NCBI GenBank assembly: GCA_003280055.1
Contig: QCGG01000004.1
Coordinates: forward strand, 113,136-177,135
Length of the DNA: 64,000 nucleotides
Source: Prochlorococcus sp. AG-363-P19
GTDB lineage: Bacteria; Cyanobacteriota; Cyanobacteriia; PCC-6307; Cyanobiaceae
Direction of reading: 5' to 3'
Below the pieces are notes generated by a model. It saw only the letters and a program-made list of their open reading frames with translations. It was not told the origin of the DNA and did not search any database. Position 1 is the stretch's first letter, and each line of letters starts with the position of its first letter. Positions 1-8,926 of the stretch are shown here, one piece after another. The position numbers and the translations under genes are program-made.

Positions 1-836
1 ACATTGTCCTTCTTCTCTGCCCGAGGGGCTATTTGAAGAACAGTCGCACTGAACCGCTGATCAGGAAAAGCATCAATTCTTATGCTGGCCTTCTGCCCTT
101 TAAGGATTCGTCCAATGTCACTTTCAGGCACCTTCGCTGAAACCTCTAGCCCCTGAGAGAGCTCAAGTATTGAACTACTGCTTGACCCTGCAGAAGAAGA
201 TGCTCTGGTTGTAGGGGTTACAAAAGCACCAGGTTCCGCATACATTGCCGTAATAACCCCATCAAATGGAGCTTTTACAAGTAACTCACTTCCTTCAACT
301 TCACGTTGTTTAAGTCTAGCTTGACTTGTTAAAAACCGATTACGGTAATCATCATTTTCTTCAGCACTGATGGCACCTTCACTAAACAACTTATTCCTAC
401 GTTCATAGGCCAATTTATTAGTCTCATAATTTGCCCTAAGCTCTTGAAGACGAAACAAATAATCACCGGATTTCATCTCTGCCAAAATATCTCCCCTTTT
501 AACAAGATCACCTTCCCTGACAAATATTGTCTCTAAAATTCCCTGCTTATCTGGGCTCACATTTACACTCATTTTGGCCTGAAGCTCCCCACTAGCAGTT
601 ATCAAGCCAGGAAGCACACCACTCTCAGCTGCAACAGTAAATTCCGTAATGTCTCGATTTCCTTTAAGAATAAAAAGACCTTGTTTGGAAATGAATAAAA
701 TCGATGAGAAAGATAAAACCGAGGCTGATAGGAGAAGAATCTTTTTCGCTATAGAAAATTTGCTAAACCTTCTTAGCTGAGAAGATAAGCCTGTAAAGGT
801 TTTTGAGAATTGTAGATTAATTTTAGATCTGGCCAT
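1..836 (-). CDS. HlyD/MacA-family efflux periplasmic adaptor (membrane fusion protein), C-terminus outside the window
   Basis: Manual reverse translation gives MARSKINLQFSKTFTGLSSQ...ILETIFVREGDLVKRGDILAEMKSGDYLFRLQELRANYETNKLAYERRNKLFSEGAISAEDD...VKAPFDGVITAMYAEPGAFV, the lipoyl/coiled-coil architecture of this family. Open at the window edge. Confidence 0.85.
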   Translation of the reverse strand, partial: MARSKINLQFSKTFTGLSSQLRRFSKFSIAKKILLLSASVLSFSSILFISKQGLFILKGNRDITEFTVAAESGVLPGLITASGELQAKMSVNVSPDKQGILETIFVREGDLVKRGDILAEMKSGDYLFRLQELRANYETNKLAYERRNKLFSEGAISAEENDDYRNRFLTSQARLKQREVEGSELLVKAPFDGVITAMYAEPGAFVTPTTRASSSAGSSSSSILELSQGLEVSAKVPESDIGRILKGQKASIRIDAFPDQRFSATVLQIAPRAEKKDN

Positions 837-992
837 TGGGCCAATGAGCAATAATGTCTTGTAGTGGAAAAAATACCATTACAGTGGACAGCTTTAGAAT
901 GTAATCTTAGCCCATACTGAGTGCAGGTGACCTTTTCTACGTTGAACTAAAAACAACGCCCCGTAAAGCTAAATGACTCAAGATTTCAAGCC

Positions 993-2084
993 ATGCTAAA
1001 AGCAGGAATTGTAGGCCTACCTAATGTTGGGAAGTCAACTTTATTTAATGCACTTGTCGCGAATGCACAAGCTCAGGCAGCTAACTTCCCATTTTGCACA
1101 ATCGAACCAAATACTGGTGTAGTTTCGGTACCAGACGATAGACTGAGATTACTTTCTAGACTTAGCAAAAGCAAGGAAACAATACCAACACGAATAGAAT
1201 TTGTAGATATAGCGGGGCTTGTTAAAGGTGCTAGCAAAGGAGAAGGTCTTGGGAATAAATTCCTCGCAAACATTAGAGAAGTAGATGCGATTGTGCATGT
1301 AGTGAGATGCTTTGAGAATGATGATGTAATACATGTAGCAGGTTCTATTGACTCCATGAGGGACGCAGAGATTATTAATTTGGAACTAGGCTTTGCTGAT
1401 TTAGCACAAATCGAAAAAAGAAGAGAAAGAATTAAAAAGTCAATGAAAACAAATAAAGAGGCTATTGTTGAGGATAATATTCTAATAAAGATAAATACCG
1501 CCTTAGAAAGCGGATTTAGTGCACGAAGTGTCAATTTAAGTTTAGACGAAAAAAAAATCATTAAACCCTTAGGCCTACTAACCCAGAAGCCAATTATTTA
1601 TGCTACTAACCTCTCTGAGGAAGAATTATCAACTGGTAACACGTACAGTAGGAAAGTAGAGGTTATGGCAGCTAAGGAAGGGTCAAAATGTGTAAGTGTT
1701 TCTGCTCAGGTTGAGGCGGAACTGGTTGAATTATCTCAAAAAGAGAGAACAGACTACCTTGAAGGTCTTGGTGTAAAAGAAGGTGGCCTGGAGAGTCTTA
1801 TTAAAGCTACATACAGTTTACTAGGCTTACAAACATACTTTACTACTGGAGAGAAAGAGACAAGGGCTTGGACAATAAAAAAGGGAATGAAAGCACCTGA
1901 AGCTGCGGGTGTAATTCATTCTGATTTTCAAAAAGGATTTATAAGAGCGCAAACAATTGGGTACAAAAAACTTATAGAGGCGGGTTCTTTTTCACAAGCA
2001 AGAAATAATGGTTGGCTTAGGAGTGAAGGGAAAGATTATATAGTAGACGAGGGAGATGTGATGGAATTCTTATTTAACGTCTAA
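993..2084 (+). CDS. ychF: Redox-regulated ATPase YchF (Obg-like GTPase family)
   Basis: GIVGLPNVGKSTLFNAL P-loop, FVDIAGLVKGASKGEGLGNKFL, C-terminal TGS-like region ending DYIVDEGDVMEFLFNV. Confidence 0.97.
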   Translation: MLKAGIVGLPNVGKSTLFNALVANAQAQAANFPFCTIEPNTGVVSVPDDRLRLLSRLSKSKETIPTRIEFVDIAGLVKGASKGEGLGNKFLANIREVDAIVHVVRCFENDDVIHVAGSIDSMRDAEIINLELGFADLAQIEKRRERIKKSMKTNKEAIVEDNILIKINTALESGFSARSVNLSLDEKKIIKPLGLLTQKPIIYATNLSEEELSTGNTYSRKVEVMAAKEGSKCVSVSAQVEAELVELSQKERTDYLEGLGVKEGGLESLIKATYSLLGLQTYFTTGEKETRAWTIKKGMKAPEAAGVIHSDFQKGFIRAQTIGYKKLIEAGSFSQARNNGWLRSEGKDYIVDEGDVMEFLFNV

Positions 2085-2112
2085 GAGACTATTTATAGCA
2101 AGGCTTTCCCCA

Positions 2113-2143
2113 GGTTAGACTAGCTGGCTTGTCTAACCGTTTT
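2113..2143 (+). terminator. Hairpin (GGTTAGAC...GTCTAACC) followed by a short T-rich stretch, just after ychF
   Basis: Perfect 8-bp inverted repeat 2113-2120/2131-2138, then gtttt; 30 nt after the stop codon. Confidence 0.5.
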
Positions 2144-2621
2144 GTCTAACTTTTCAGTCTCATTTAATCCATATCCATAGCGGACGTAATCGTTAATTTG
2201 TCTACTTTGCAACGGGGATGGTTCTCTTCCCAGTTACCTTCAAATTAATATCTCTAGTGTTCCCTTCTTGAATTCATCTACTTTAGCAAGAGCACAACCG
2301 TTGGTAGTAATTCTTTTAAATATCCAATTTGCTGCTTCTTTCAGAGAAGGTCGCTTTCTATACAAAATCATGGAAGAGATGACAGACGATAAGAAAGACG
2401 GGCATATGCGAAACTCTAGAGAATGATGTTGCAACAATAGATTTTTAGCATCTTAGTTCTAAGAGTTGTCGAACCGGTCTAAGCTGAGAATTTGCTTCTA
2501 TCGCAGTTATCTAATGATTTTCGAAAAGATTATTTGGTAGGAGTCGAAAATTTATTGAATAAACTCAAAAACATTTTGGTTTTAAAATTTATAAAGCTGA
2601 TCGATTACATGAAAAATTGTA

Positions 2622-3374
2622 CTAATAAACCTTACCGACAGTGGACTGTTGTCTGACTAACTCAAAAAATTCCTGCTTTAAAATTGGATCGTGGCGAAAA
2701 TCGCCTCGTACAACTGAATTGATCATACTTGTATCTGGCTCCTTAACACCCCTCCATTTCATGCAGTAGTGTTGGGCTTTTACAATTATTCCTAGCCCTT
2801 TTGGCTCACACAGTGATTCGATTTCGTCGGCTAAAATCATAACAGCCTCTTCTTGTATATGAGGTCGAGAAAATACCCAGTCAGCTACCCGTGCAAACTT
2901 TGATAGACCTATTACCTTATCTCCAGGTTTAATTCCAATCCAACAATCGCCCAATATAGGTACCAAATGATGTGAGCATGCTGATCGTACAGAGATCGGG
3001 CCAACTGTATAAATTTCGTCTAAGTTTTTGTCATTAGGGAAGCTAGTAACCTTTGGCTGTTTATGATACCTTCCCTTGAAGACTTCGTTAATGAACATTC
3101 GGGAAACTCTTTCAGATGTTTCTTTAGTGTTGTGATCGTTTTCAACATCTATTAGAAGAGTCTTTAGTAAGTCATTAACCCTTGACGCTACCTCCTTTTC
3201 TAAGGTGTCCAACTCACCAGGGAAAATGTACTCAGATATATTATCATTAGCATGAAATCGTGCGTTAGCTGAATTAAGCCTATTACGTATAATTTCTGAA
3301 ACCAACTTACATGAAATCTGATCTTGATATTCTTCGTTGATATTTTCGTTTGATTTAGTTGAAGTCATAATCAA
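2622..3374 (-). CDS. folE: GTP cyclohydrolase I family protein (divergent paralogue)
   Basis: SACSHHLVPILGDCWIGIKPGDKVIGLSKFARV and AQHYCMKWRGVKEPDTSMINSVVRGDF match the FolE zinc/active-site blocks. Confidence 0.85.
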   Translation of the reverse strand: MIMTSTKSNENINEEYQDQISCKLVSEIIRNRLNSANARFHANDNISEYIFPGELDTLEKEVASRVNDLLKTLLIDVENDHNTKETSERVSRMFINEVFKGRYHKQPKVTSFPNDKNLDEIYTVGPISVRSACSHHLVPILGDCWIGIKPGDKVIGLSKFARVADWVFSRPHIQEEAVMILADEIESLCEPKGLGIIVKAQHYCMKWRGVKEPDTSMINSVVRGDFRHDPILKQEFFELVRQQSTVGKVY

Positions 3375-3739
3375 AATTTAGTACAAGGTAATAATTGGCA
3401 AAAGTATTAGATAGCTGAAAACTTAAAGCTATCTTTTTTATTGTCTTACATTATAGGACATAAGAGCGATAAAACGCTTATGCAATAATACATTTGTACT
3501 AAGGGGTCACTGACGCGCGCAAAGATTTGAAGGTTTAGAAGGCTTATAAGGCCTAGAGAAGGGTTAATTATTAGCAATAATTTAACTTTAGAAGGTTTAG
3601 GGATCGGTACTGCTTTAAATAGCGACAAAGAAGAGCAGGGGAGTTAAAAAACCAAGGGTGTATACATAATCATATACAAAAAGATACGTATAATAGATTT
3701 AATGTATATGTCTTCTCAACTGAATAGTTTATTGGCCAA

Positions 3740-3931
3740 TCATAGAAATCCTTTTGGAGATTTTATTTTAGAAGGGGTAAGCTTATTTGAATTAGTTGAT
3801 TTAGGTTGCCTGATGAATGGCATCAAAATCAAAGCAACAATAATCACAAGGAATATGATCATAGAAAACAAGACAATTGAAGTAGTTAGATTTGCACTGC
3901 CAAGATGAAGGGTGTTATAAATAGATTTCAT
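3740..3931 (-). CDS. Possible small single-TM protein
   Basis: 63 aa ORF with hydrophobic TTSIVLFSMIIFLVIIVALILMPFI and a basic C-terminus. An opposing + ORF (3702-3908) exists, so the call is tentative. Confidence 0.3.
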   Translation of the reverse strand: MKSIYNTLHLGSANLTTSIVLFSMIIFLVIIVALILMPFIRQPKSTNSNKLTPSKIKSPKGFL

Positions 3932-4223
3932 TAATTTAAAAAGATATTAGACTTAGTCTAAAGCCAAATATGCATAAATTAGGTTTCGTGACAAAGCTAG
4001 CATGAATAAAAGGCGAAAAGGTGGTTTAATATAATAAAGAGAAACAATATTCAAATTAAAACCTAGTGATTCCTAGGTATATTCTAATCAACTAAATTAT
4101 TATTTATTTTTGTGAATCATCTAAATATGCTAAGTATTATAGAATTAGATTTATATCTCATCCCAAATCTATCTGGGTTTAGGAGATTTCTGATCATCCC
4201 TTGCACTAAATGCACAATATATA

Positions 4224-4976
4224 ATGTATATAATCAGCAAAATTCTTCCGTTATTCTTTTTACCACTAGGCCTAAGTCTAGTTCTTATACTATCTAGAAG
4301 GGTCTACCATTCTAAATGGCCTATACTTTCAGCTTTTACAATTCTTTGGCTCTTCAGTCTTGGAATTGTAAAAGATGGTTTATGGCGACAGGTTGAAGCT
4401 CCATGGAAGTTAGTACCAGTCAGTTCAATTGGCACCGCTGATGCAATTGTAGTATTAAGTGGTGGAGAAATAAGATTAACTGGTGAGCCTATGCGAATTG
4501 ACTGGTACGATCCAGATCGATTTCTTGCAGGTGTAGAATTATTTAAAGAAGGTAAAGCACCGTTACTTCTATTTACTGGTGAAAAGAATACTGGAAATTT
4601 ATCAACCGGGCAACTATATATTCAAGAGGCTTATAAGCGTGGGATACCATATAAAAACATGGCTACTACCTCAATAGTGAGAAATACTTATGACGAAGCT
4701 ATTGCTATTAAATCGTTAATTGGCAATTCAAATTATAAAAAACACAAAAGAGTAATACTTATAACAAGTGGCTTTCATATGCATAGAGCCAAAAAGATTT
4801 TTGAAAGACAAGGGTTTGAAATTACCCCGTATCCAGTAAACTTCAACAGGAAAGATAGGCGAATTGGTTCTATATGGCAAGAGCCAGAACAATGGATACC
4901 AAAAGCAAGCAACCTTTCAGAAAGCTCAAGAGCAATTAGGGAGTTGATCGGAAGATTTTATTATAGGATATGGTAA
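4224..4976 (+). CDS. YdcF/ElyC/SanA-like DUF218 family protein
   Basis: DAIVVLSGGEIRLTGEPMRIDWYDPDRFLAGVELFKEGKAPLLLFTGEK...TYDEAIAIKSL...VILITSGFHMHRAKKIFERQGF is typical of DUF218; N-terminal TM segments. Confidence 0.88.
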   Translation: MYIISKILPLFFLPLGLSLVLILSRRVYHSKWPILSAFTILWLFSLGIVKDGLWRQVEAPWKLVPVSSIGTADAIVVLSGGEIRLTGEPMRIDWYDPDRFLAGVELFKEGKAPLLLFTGEKNTGNLSTGQLYIQEAYKRGIPYKNMATTSIVRNTYDEAIAIKSLIGNSNYKKHKRVILITSGFHMHRAKKIFERQGFEITPYPVNFNRKDRRIGSIWQEPEQWIPKASNLSESSRAIRELIGRFYYRIW

Positions 4977-4978
4977 TG

Positions 4979-6472
4979 TTATTTTTTAGTGATTGACTTG
5001 AAATAGATTTGAATTTTTGCACCTCCAAGCTCTTCTGAAATACCAAATCGAATAAATCCACCTGTATCATCTACAACTCTTCTAACAATCATTAATCCCA
5101 GTCCCATTCCTCCAGTTGTTGATTTATATAGATTATATCCATTAGGTACAGACAATGGATCAAATCCCATACCACTATTTTCGATTTCAAAAATCACGAA
5201 AGAAGAAAAATTTATATTTATTCTGATTACACCATTTTCTCCTGCAGCAGTAATTGAATTTTTGAGCAGATTTCTTATTACAGCCTGCAATTGTATCTGG
5301 CCAGCTTTAATATTAGGGATATAAGAGTCTATAGTCACTGATAAATCCTGATCTAGGCGGTTTAATTCAGAAGCTAACTGTTTTTTTACTGTATTGACAG
5401 CGATCTCAAGATCGGCAAAATCTGTATCACGTATACCAGCTAAAGTTAAATCTTGAATTGATTTAGTATTTAGAACAACAGCATCAAGTTCCTTAAGGCA
5501 AAGCTTAGACTTATCAAGCAAATCGTTTCTAGAATTTAAATTACCATTTAGATTTAGACTCGAACCAAATTCTTGTACAAGTTCTTCTAAAAGTAATCTC
5601 AATCTTATTAATGGTTGTCCTATTTCATGTATTACTGCTCCCGATGCTTCTGCAGCTAAACGTGAACGCATGAATGTTTTCTCTTGATCAAGAGCTTTTC
5701 CGGTAGTTTGAAAGATCAATCCAAGTACTCCTATAGAAAGCAAAAGCCATGCAGAAGTTGATAACACTCTTAGGTCCTGAAGGGTGTTAAAAAGTTCGGG
5801 ATTTAGATTGATTCTTTCCAGTAAAGCCCTTTCGATATATGCCGCAGAAAACAAAACTCCCAAAAGAACAATTAAAGGGGCATAAAGATAGTTTCTTCGA
5901 TCTCTCCAAACAGCGTGTTTTATTGGTAAAAGCAATAAAATCAATGGAAGTATGATTAAAGATCCAATTGAATCTCCCATCCACCAAAAGAAAGAAGACG
6001 TAAACACTTCATCTAGTGAAGTTACTGATGAAAGATAATTTAATTTAAAAAGGAAAAATGTTAATGCAGCTAACCAATTACCTAATGGTCCAATCCAGAG
6101 TAAAAATGCAAGCAATTTATAAAAACTAGAAAGTGTGTCATCTAGCAAGTTATTTCGAAACAAAGCCCATCGCACCAAATAAGCCTGAAATGCAGCAGCA
6201 ATACATACTGGCAACATAAAAGTTTGGAAACCAAGTCCATTGCTGAGATCAAAAGCTGTTGCCAAGAGATTCCCAATAGCTAGTCCTGGGAAAACTATCC
6301 AGCCTTGAGTTATTGCTAATCCGTTAGCAAAACCTGCAGCTGGCCAAAGAGTTATGGCTGAAGATTGCCAGGTAAATAAAAATTTTGCAAAGATTGCGAG
6401 CAGTAAATATATAACTACTACTACAGCGTTAAGGCTTAAGATAAAAATTAATTTTTTAAATGTCTTGGTCAC
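4979..6472 (-). CDS. MASE1-domain sensor histidine kinase
   Basis: Multi-TM N-terminus (SSAITLWPAAGFANGLAI...), H-box GAVIHEIGQPLIRLRLLLEEL, N-box LLKNSITAAGE, G-box GGMGLGLMIVRRVVDDTGG. Confidence 0.9.
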   Translation of the reverse strand: MTKTFKKLIFILSLNAVVVVIYLLLAIFAKFLFTWQSSAITLWPAAGFANGLAITQGWIVFPGLAIGNLLATAFDLSNGLGFQTFMLPVCIAAAFQAYLVRWALFRNNLLDDTLSSFYKLLAFLLWIGPLGNWLAALTFFLFKLNYLSSVTSLDEVFTSSFFWWMGDSIGSLIILPLILLLLPIKHAVWRDRRNYLYAPLIVLLGVLFSAAYIERALLERINLNPELFNTLQDLRVLSTSAWLLLSIGVLGLIFQTTGKALDQEKTFMRSRLAAEASGAVIHEIGQPLIRLRLLLEELVQEFGSSLNLNGNLNSRNDLLDKSKLCLKELDAVVLNTKSIQDLTLAGIRDTDFADLEIAVNTVKKQLASELNRLDQDLSVTIDSYIPNIKAGQIQLQAVIRNLLKNSITAAGENGVIRININFSSFVIFEIENSGMGFDPLSVPNGYNLYKSTTGGMGLGLMIVRRVVDDTGGFIRFGISEELGGAKIQIYFKSITKK

Positions 6473-7053
6473 ATTTCTTTTGGCAAATTTCTGGCAAGAG
6501 TAACCAATGCAGAGCCTTTGAGTCCTAATTTCTTGGTAATTTGTCGTCTATGCGTCTGAGCTGTAGAAAAACTAATTTGCAATTTCTTTGCAATCATAGC
6601 AGTATCTAATCCATCACCAATTAGGCGTAAAAATTCTATTTGTCTTGGAGTTAGTATCGTTAAATCAGGAAGATTGCTATCAAGTTCCCTGGAGAGTTCC
6701 CAAATAGCATCCCTCAAAGGAGCCAAGCCATCAGCCTTGTTAATAAGTGAATGAACACTAGTTAGAAGTTTTGCAGGCAATAGATATTGCTCAGATTGGG
6801 CAGTGAGTATAAGAATGCGTCCTTGCGGGTTATGACTGACAAAAATTTCTGCGATTTCAATGCCAGAGCCGTCCGAAAGATGAAGGTCTAACAAAAGCCA
6901 ATCTGGTTTGTTCCTCTTTAAAAAAACTGTTGCGTCTTTTACTGAAGATACTCTGCTTATATCCCCTGCGGGCACATTGATCAAATTTGAGACTTCCTGA
7001 ACAAGAAAGTCCAGAAGGATTATGTCATCTTCAACAATGAGAACTTCTAGCAC
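6469..7053 (-). CDS. LuxR/NarL-family response regulator
   Basis: REC domain (VLIVEDD...WLLLDLHLSDGSG) plus HTH LTPRQIEFLRLIGDGLDTAMIAKKLQISFSTAQTHRRQITKKLG; 4-nt overlap with the kinase. Confidence 0.93.
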   Translation of the reverse strand: MLEVLIVEDDIILLDFLVQEVSNLINVPAGDISRVSSVKDATVFLKRNKPDWLLLDLHLSDGSGIEIAEIFVSHNPQGRILILTAQSEQYLLPAKLLTSVHSLINKADGLAPLRDAIWELSRELDSNLPDLTILTPRQIEFLRLIGDGLDTAMIAKKLQISFSTAQTHRRQITKKLGLKGSALVTLARNLPKEM

Positions 7054-7159
7054 TATCGAATCACGTCCCTCAAAAGAATAAAGCTATTAGTGAGTAACTA
7101 CTTATAAAGTTGACATTAAGAATTCAGCATCAGCAAGAGAATAGGCCTATAACATCTAG

Positions 7160-7187
7160 ATAGCATACCCATTAATGGGTATGCTAT
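7160..7187. promoter_or_regulatory. 28-bp perfect palindrome, candidate operator
   Basis: ATAGCATACCCATTAATGGGTATGCTAT equals its own reverse complement; upstream of the response regulator and of the divergent ORF. A second 10-bp palindrome ATAGGCCTAT lies at 7141-7150. Confidence 0.5.
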
Positions 7188-7561
7188 GTCATTCACAAGC
7201 CTTAATTAGTCTCAAGTTTCAAGACTTTATGGCATATTTCCAATACTTCAGCCAAGTTCAAACCGATTGCCTGCTTAGTAACTTTGAAAGCTTGCTGGAA
7301 CAAGCTGGATTAAGGGTTTCAAAGGAATACAGCAATCAAGCTCAAATTTTTGCAGAGGACAAAAATCGTGAACAAGGTTGCCAAATAATTGTAAAAGTAA
7401 TAATTTCCTGGTCTGACAAAGCTTTGAGAAAATGCTCTATTGAAATCAGAAGCGACGAGCCTTACTCGAAAAGAAATACAAGGTGTGAAACCATCAACAA
7501 ACTTCTTCACTCAATAATCCCTCCACATGAAAGCTCAAAGAATCCCAAAAAACATGATTAA
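7175..7561 (+). CDS. Hypothetical protein (probable real start at the internal ATG ~7229, MAYFQYFSQ...)
   Basis: Intact ORF; the annotated start lies inside the palindrome, so the internal start is preferred. Confidence 0.6.
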   Translation: MGMLCHSQALISLKFQDFMAYFQYFSQVQTDCLLSNFESLLEQAGLRVSKEYSNQAQIFAEDKNREQGCQIIVKVIISWSDKALRKCSIEIRSDEPYSKRNTRCETINKLLHSIIPPHESSKNPKKHD

Positions 7562-7565
7562 ATAA

Positions 7566-7823
7566 ATGCAGAAAACAATTTTCTCCAATTTTTTCTTTTT
7601 TGTTTTACCTATTGGAATAATTTTTGTTGCTCATCAAAATGTCCTAGCCAAATGTCTCCAAGAAAGACCTTTTTTACTATTTCCAGTTAATACTTCTGGA
7701 AATAACTTCCTTCATTATGACAATCACTTAAAAAGAAGTATTTCTATTCAAGGAAATTCTTTAAATAGCAAAGCAGAGATAAAAGGTTTTCATTCTGACT
7801 ACAAGCAATCAGAGGTCAATTGA
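7566..7823 (+). CDS. Hypothetical secreted/small protein
   Basis: 85 aa ORF, N-terminal hydrophobic signal-like segment SNFFFFVLPIGIIFVAHQNVLA. Confidence 0.45.
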   Translation: MQKTIFSNFFFFVLPIGIIFVAHQNVLAKCLQERPFLLFPVNTSGNNFLHYDNHLKRSISIQGNSLNSKAEIKGFHSDYKQSEVN

Positions 7824-7897
7824 CGACAAAAGAACACGCAAAGCCAATTCTTTATTGTTTTTAGCTTTAGAATCCCAAGAAGTATTTATCTAGCTTT

Positions 7898-8302
7898 ATG
7901 GAAGCAAATCAAATCCATTTATTAGAGGATCTTAATAAGTTGCGATCCGCCCCTGAAATTCCAATGCCTCAATCAGAAAATATCTTCAAAGAATTAAAAG
8001 AGAAAATTGAGAATTCTGATTGGTTCACTATTGGCATTATGGCCCCGTCCTCAAATGTTGCAATCTCTGCATTAAGGGAATTGGAAGATTGCTTCTCGTG
8101 GGAAGCAATGAGAATAGTCGAGAAACCAGATATTGACGGCCCTGTTTTCCTAAAGGCAAATCAAAATACTGGTGACGTTTACATACGCATCGAGTATGGG
8201 TTAGGAGAAGGAATTTTAATATCATGTCAGCAAAATGATCCAAATAAGAAAATCAATACTTTCGGACCTTTCCCCTTGAAATTCTTTCAGAGAATTCATT
8301 GA
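7898..8302 (+). CDS. DUF1824-like conserved cyanobacterial protein
   Basis: LLEDLNKLRSAPEI...EKIENSDWFTIGIMAPSSNVAISALRELE...PVFLKANQNTGDVYIRIEYGLGEGILISCQ. Confidence 0.75.
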   Translation: MEANQIHLLEDLNKLRSAPEIPMPQSENIFKELKEKIENSDWFTIGIMAPSSNVAISALRELEDCFSWEAMRIVEKPDIDGPVFLKANQNTGDVYIRIEYGLGEGILISCQQNDPNKKINTFGPFPLKFFQRIH

Positions 8303-8318
8303 GGATTATTAAAAGATC

Positions 8319-8351
8319 AAAAAAAAAGACAAGGAAATCCCTGTCTTTTTT
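8319..8351. terminator. Bidirectional intrinsic terminator between convergent genes
   Basis: aaaaaaagacaagg aaat ccctgtcttttttg stem with A/T flanks, located between + and - stop codons. Confidence 0.6.
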
Positions 8352-8406
8352 GAAATTATTTAGAAAAACAAGATAGAACTTTTTTTCTAACTAAATTTTA
8401 AATGAA

Positions 8407-8607
8407 CTAATTATCCCTTGTTGCCCAAGGATCTATCCTTTTGGAATCATCGGAATAATAAAGAAATTGGGTCATGCCAAAAACAGCTCCCAATCCACAT
8501 AATGCTGCTACGAGATTAAAACCTCCAGATGGCTTTATTAATCCAATGTCAGAAGGGTGAGGCAGTTGAGTTGCGAAATCTATGATGTGGGATAAATCAA
8601 TCATCAA
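8407..8607 (-). CDS. Small hypothetical membrane protein
   Basis: 66 aa, central hydrophobic FNLVAALCGLGAVFGMTQFLYY. Confidence 0.6.
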   Translation of the reverse strand: MMIDLSHIIDFATQLPHPSDIGLIKPSGGFNLVAALCGLGAVFGMTQFLYYSDDSKRIDPWATRDN

Positions 8608-8926
8608 TAAAAAAGGCTTGCTATGAGCCTTGTGTTGAGAGAATCAAGCTTTTATAGACCAGAAGAGCTCATTAGATGTAGCTCTGTTGCATCTTGAAAA
8701 CTGAAAGAAGAACTCAAATCTGAATTCCGAAAGGAAGCCAAAAGCATAGTTACCTTTCAAAACCCTAATCAGAACAAGGGTGTAATGAAGACAAAGTTAA
8801 AGTTGAGTTCTTATTTTGGTTCCTTTGAAAGGCTTCTTACAAGGCATCACGGTTGTTTAACCGCTTACCACTTAATGCACATTTGCTTGTATTCTCAGCA
8901 GGTATATACGTCTTGCGCACCTAATT

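Noticed and set aside
1073-1561. Minus-strand ORF of 162 aa inside ychF
   Set aside because: Fully antisense to a well-supported gene; composition reflects the complementary frame. Same reasoning for 1149-1334, 5787-5987, 20407-20676, 26553-26864 and similar shadow ORFs.
2240-2437. 65-aa minus ORF downstream of ychF
   Set aside because: No recognisable motif and surrounding DNA looks non-coding; left unlisted.
8651-8720. Short AGAGCT...AGCTCT hairpin upstream of pcb copy 1
   Set aside because: Only 6-bp arms with competing pairings; not distinguishable from chance.
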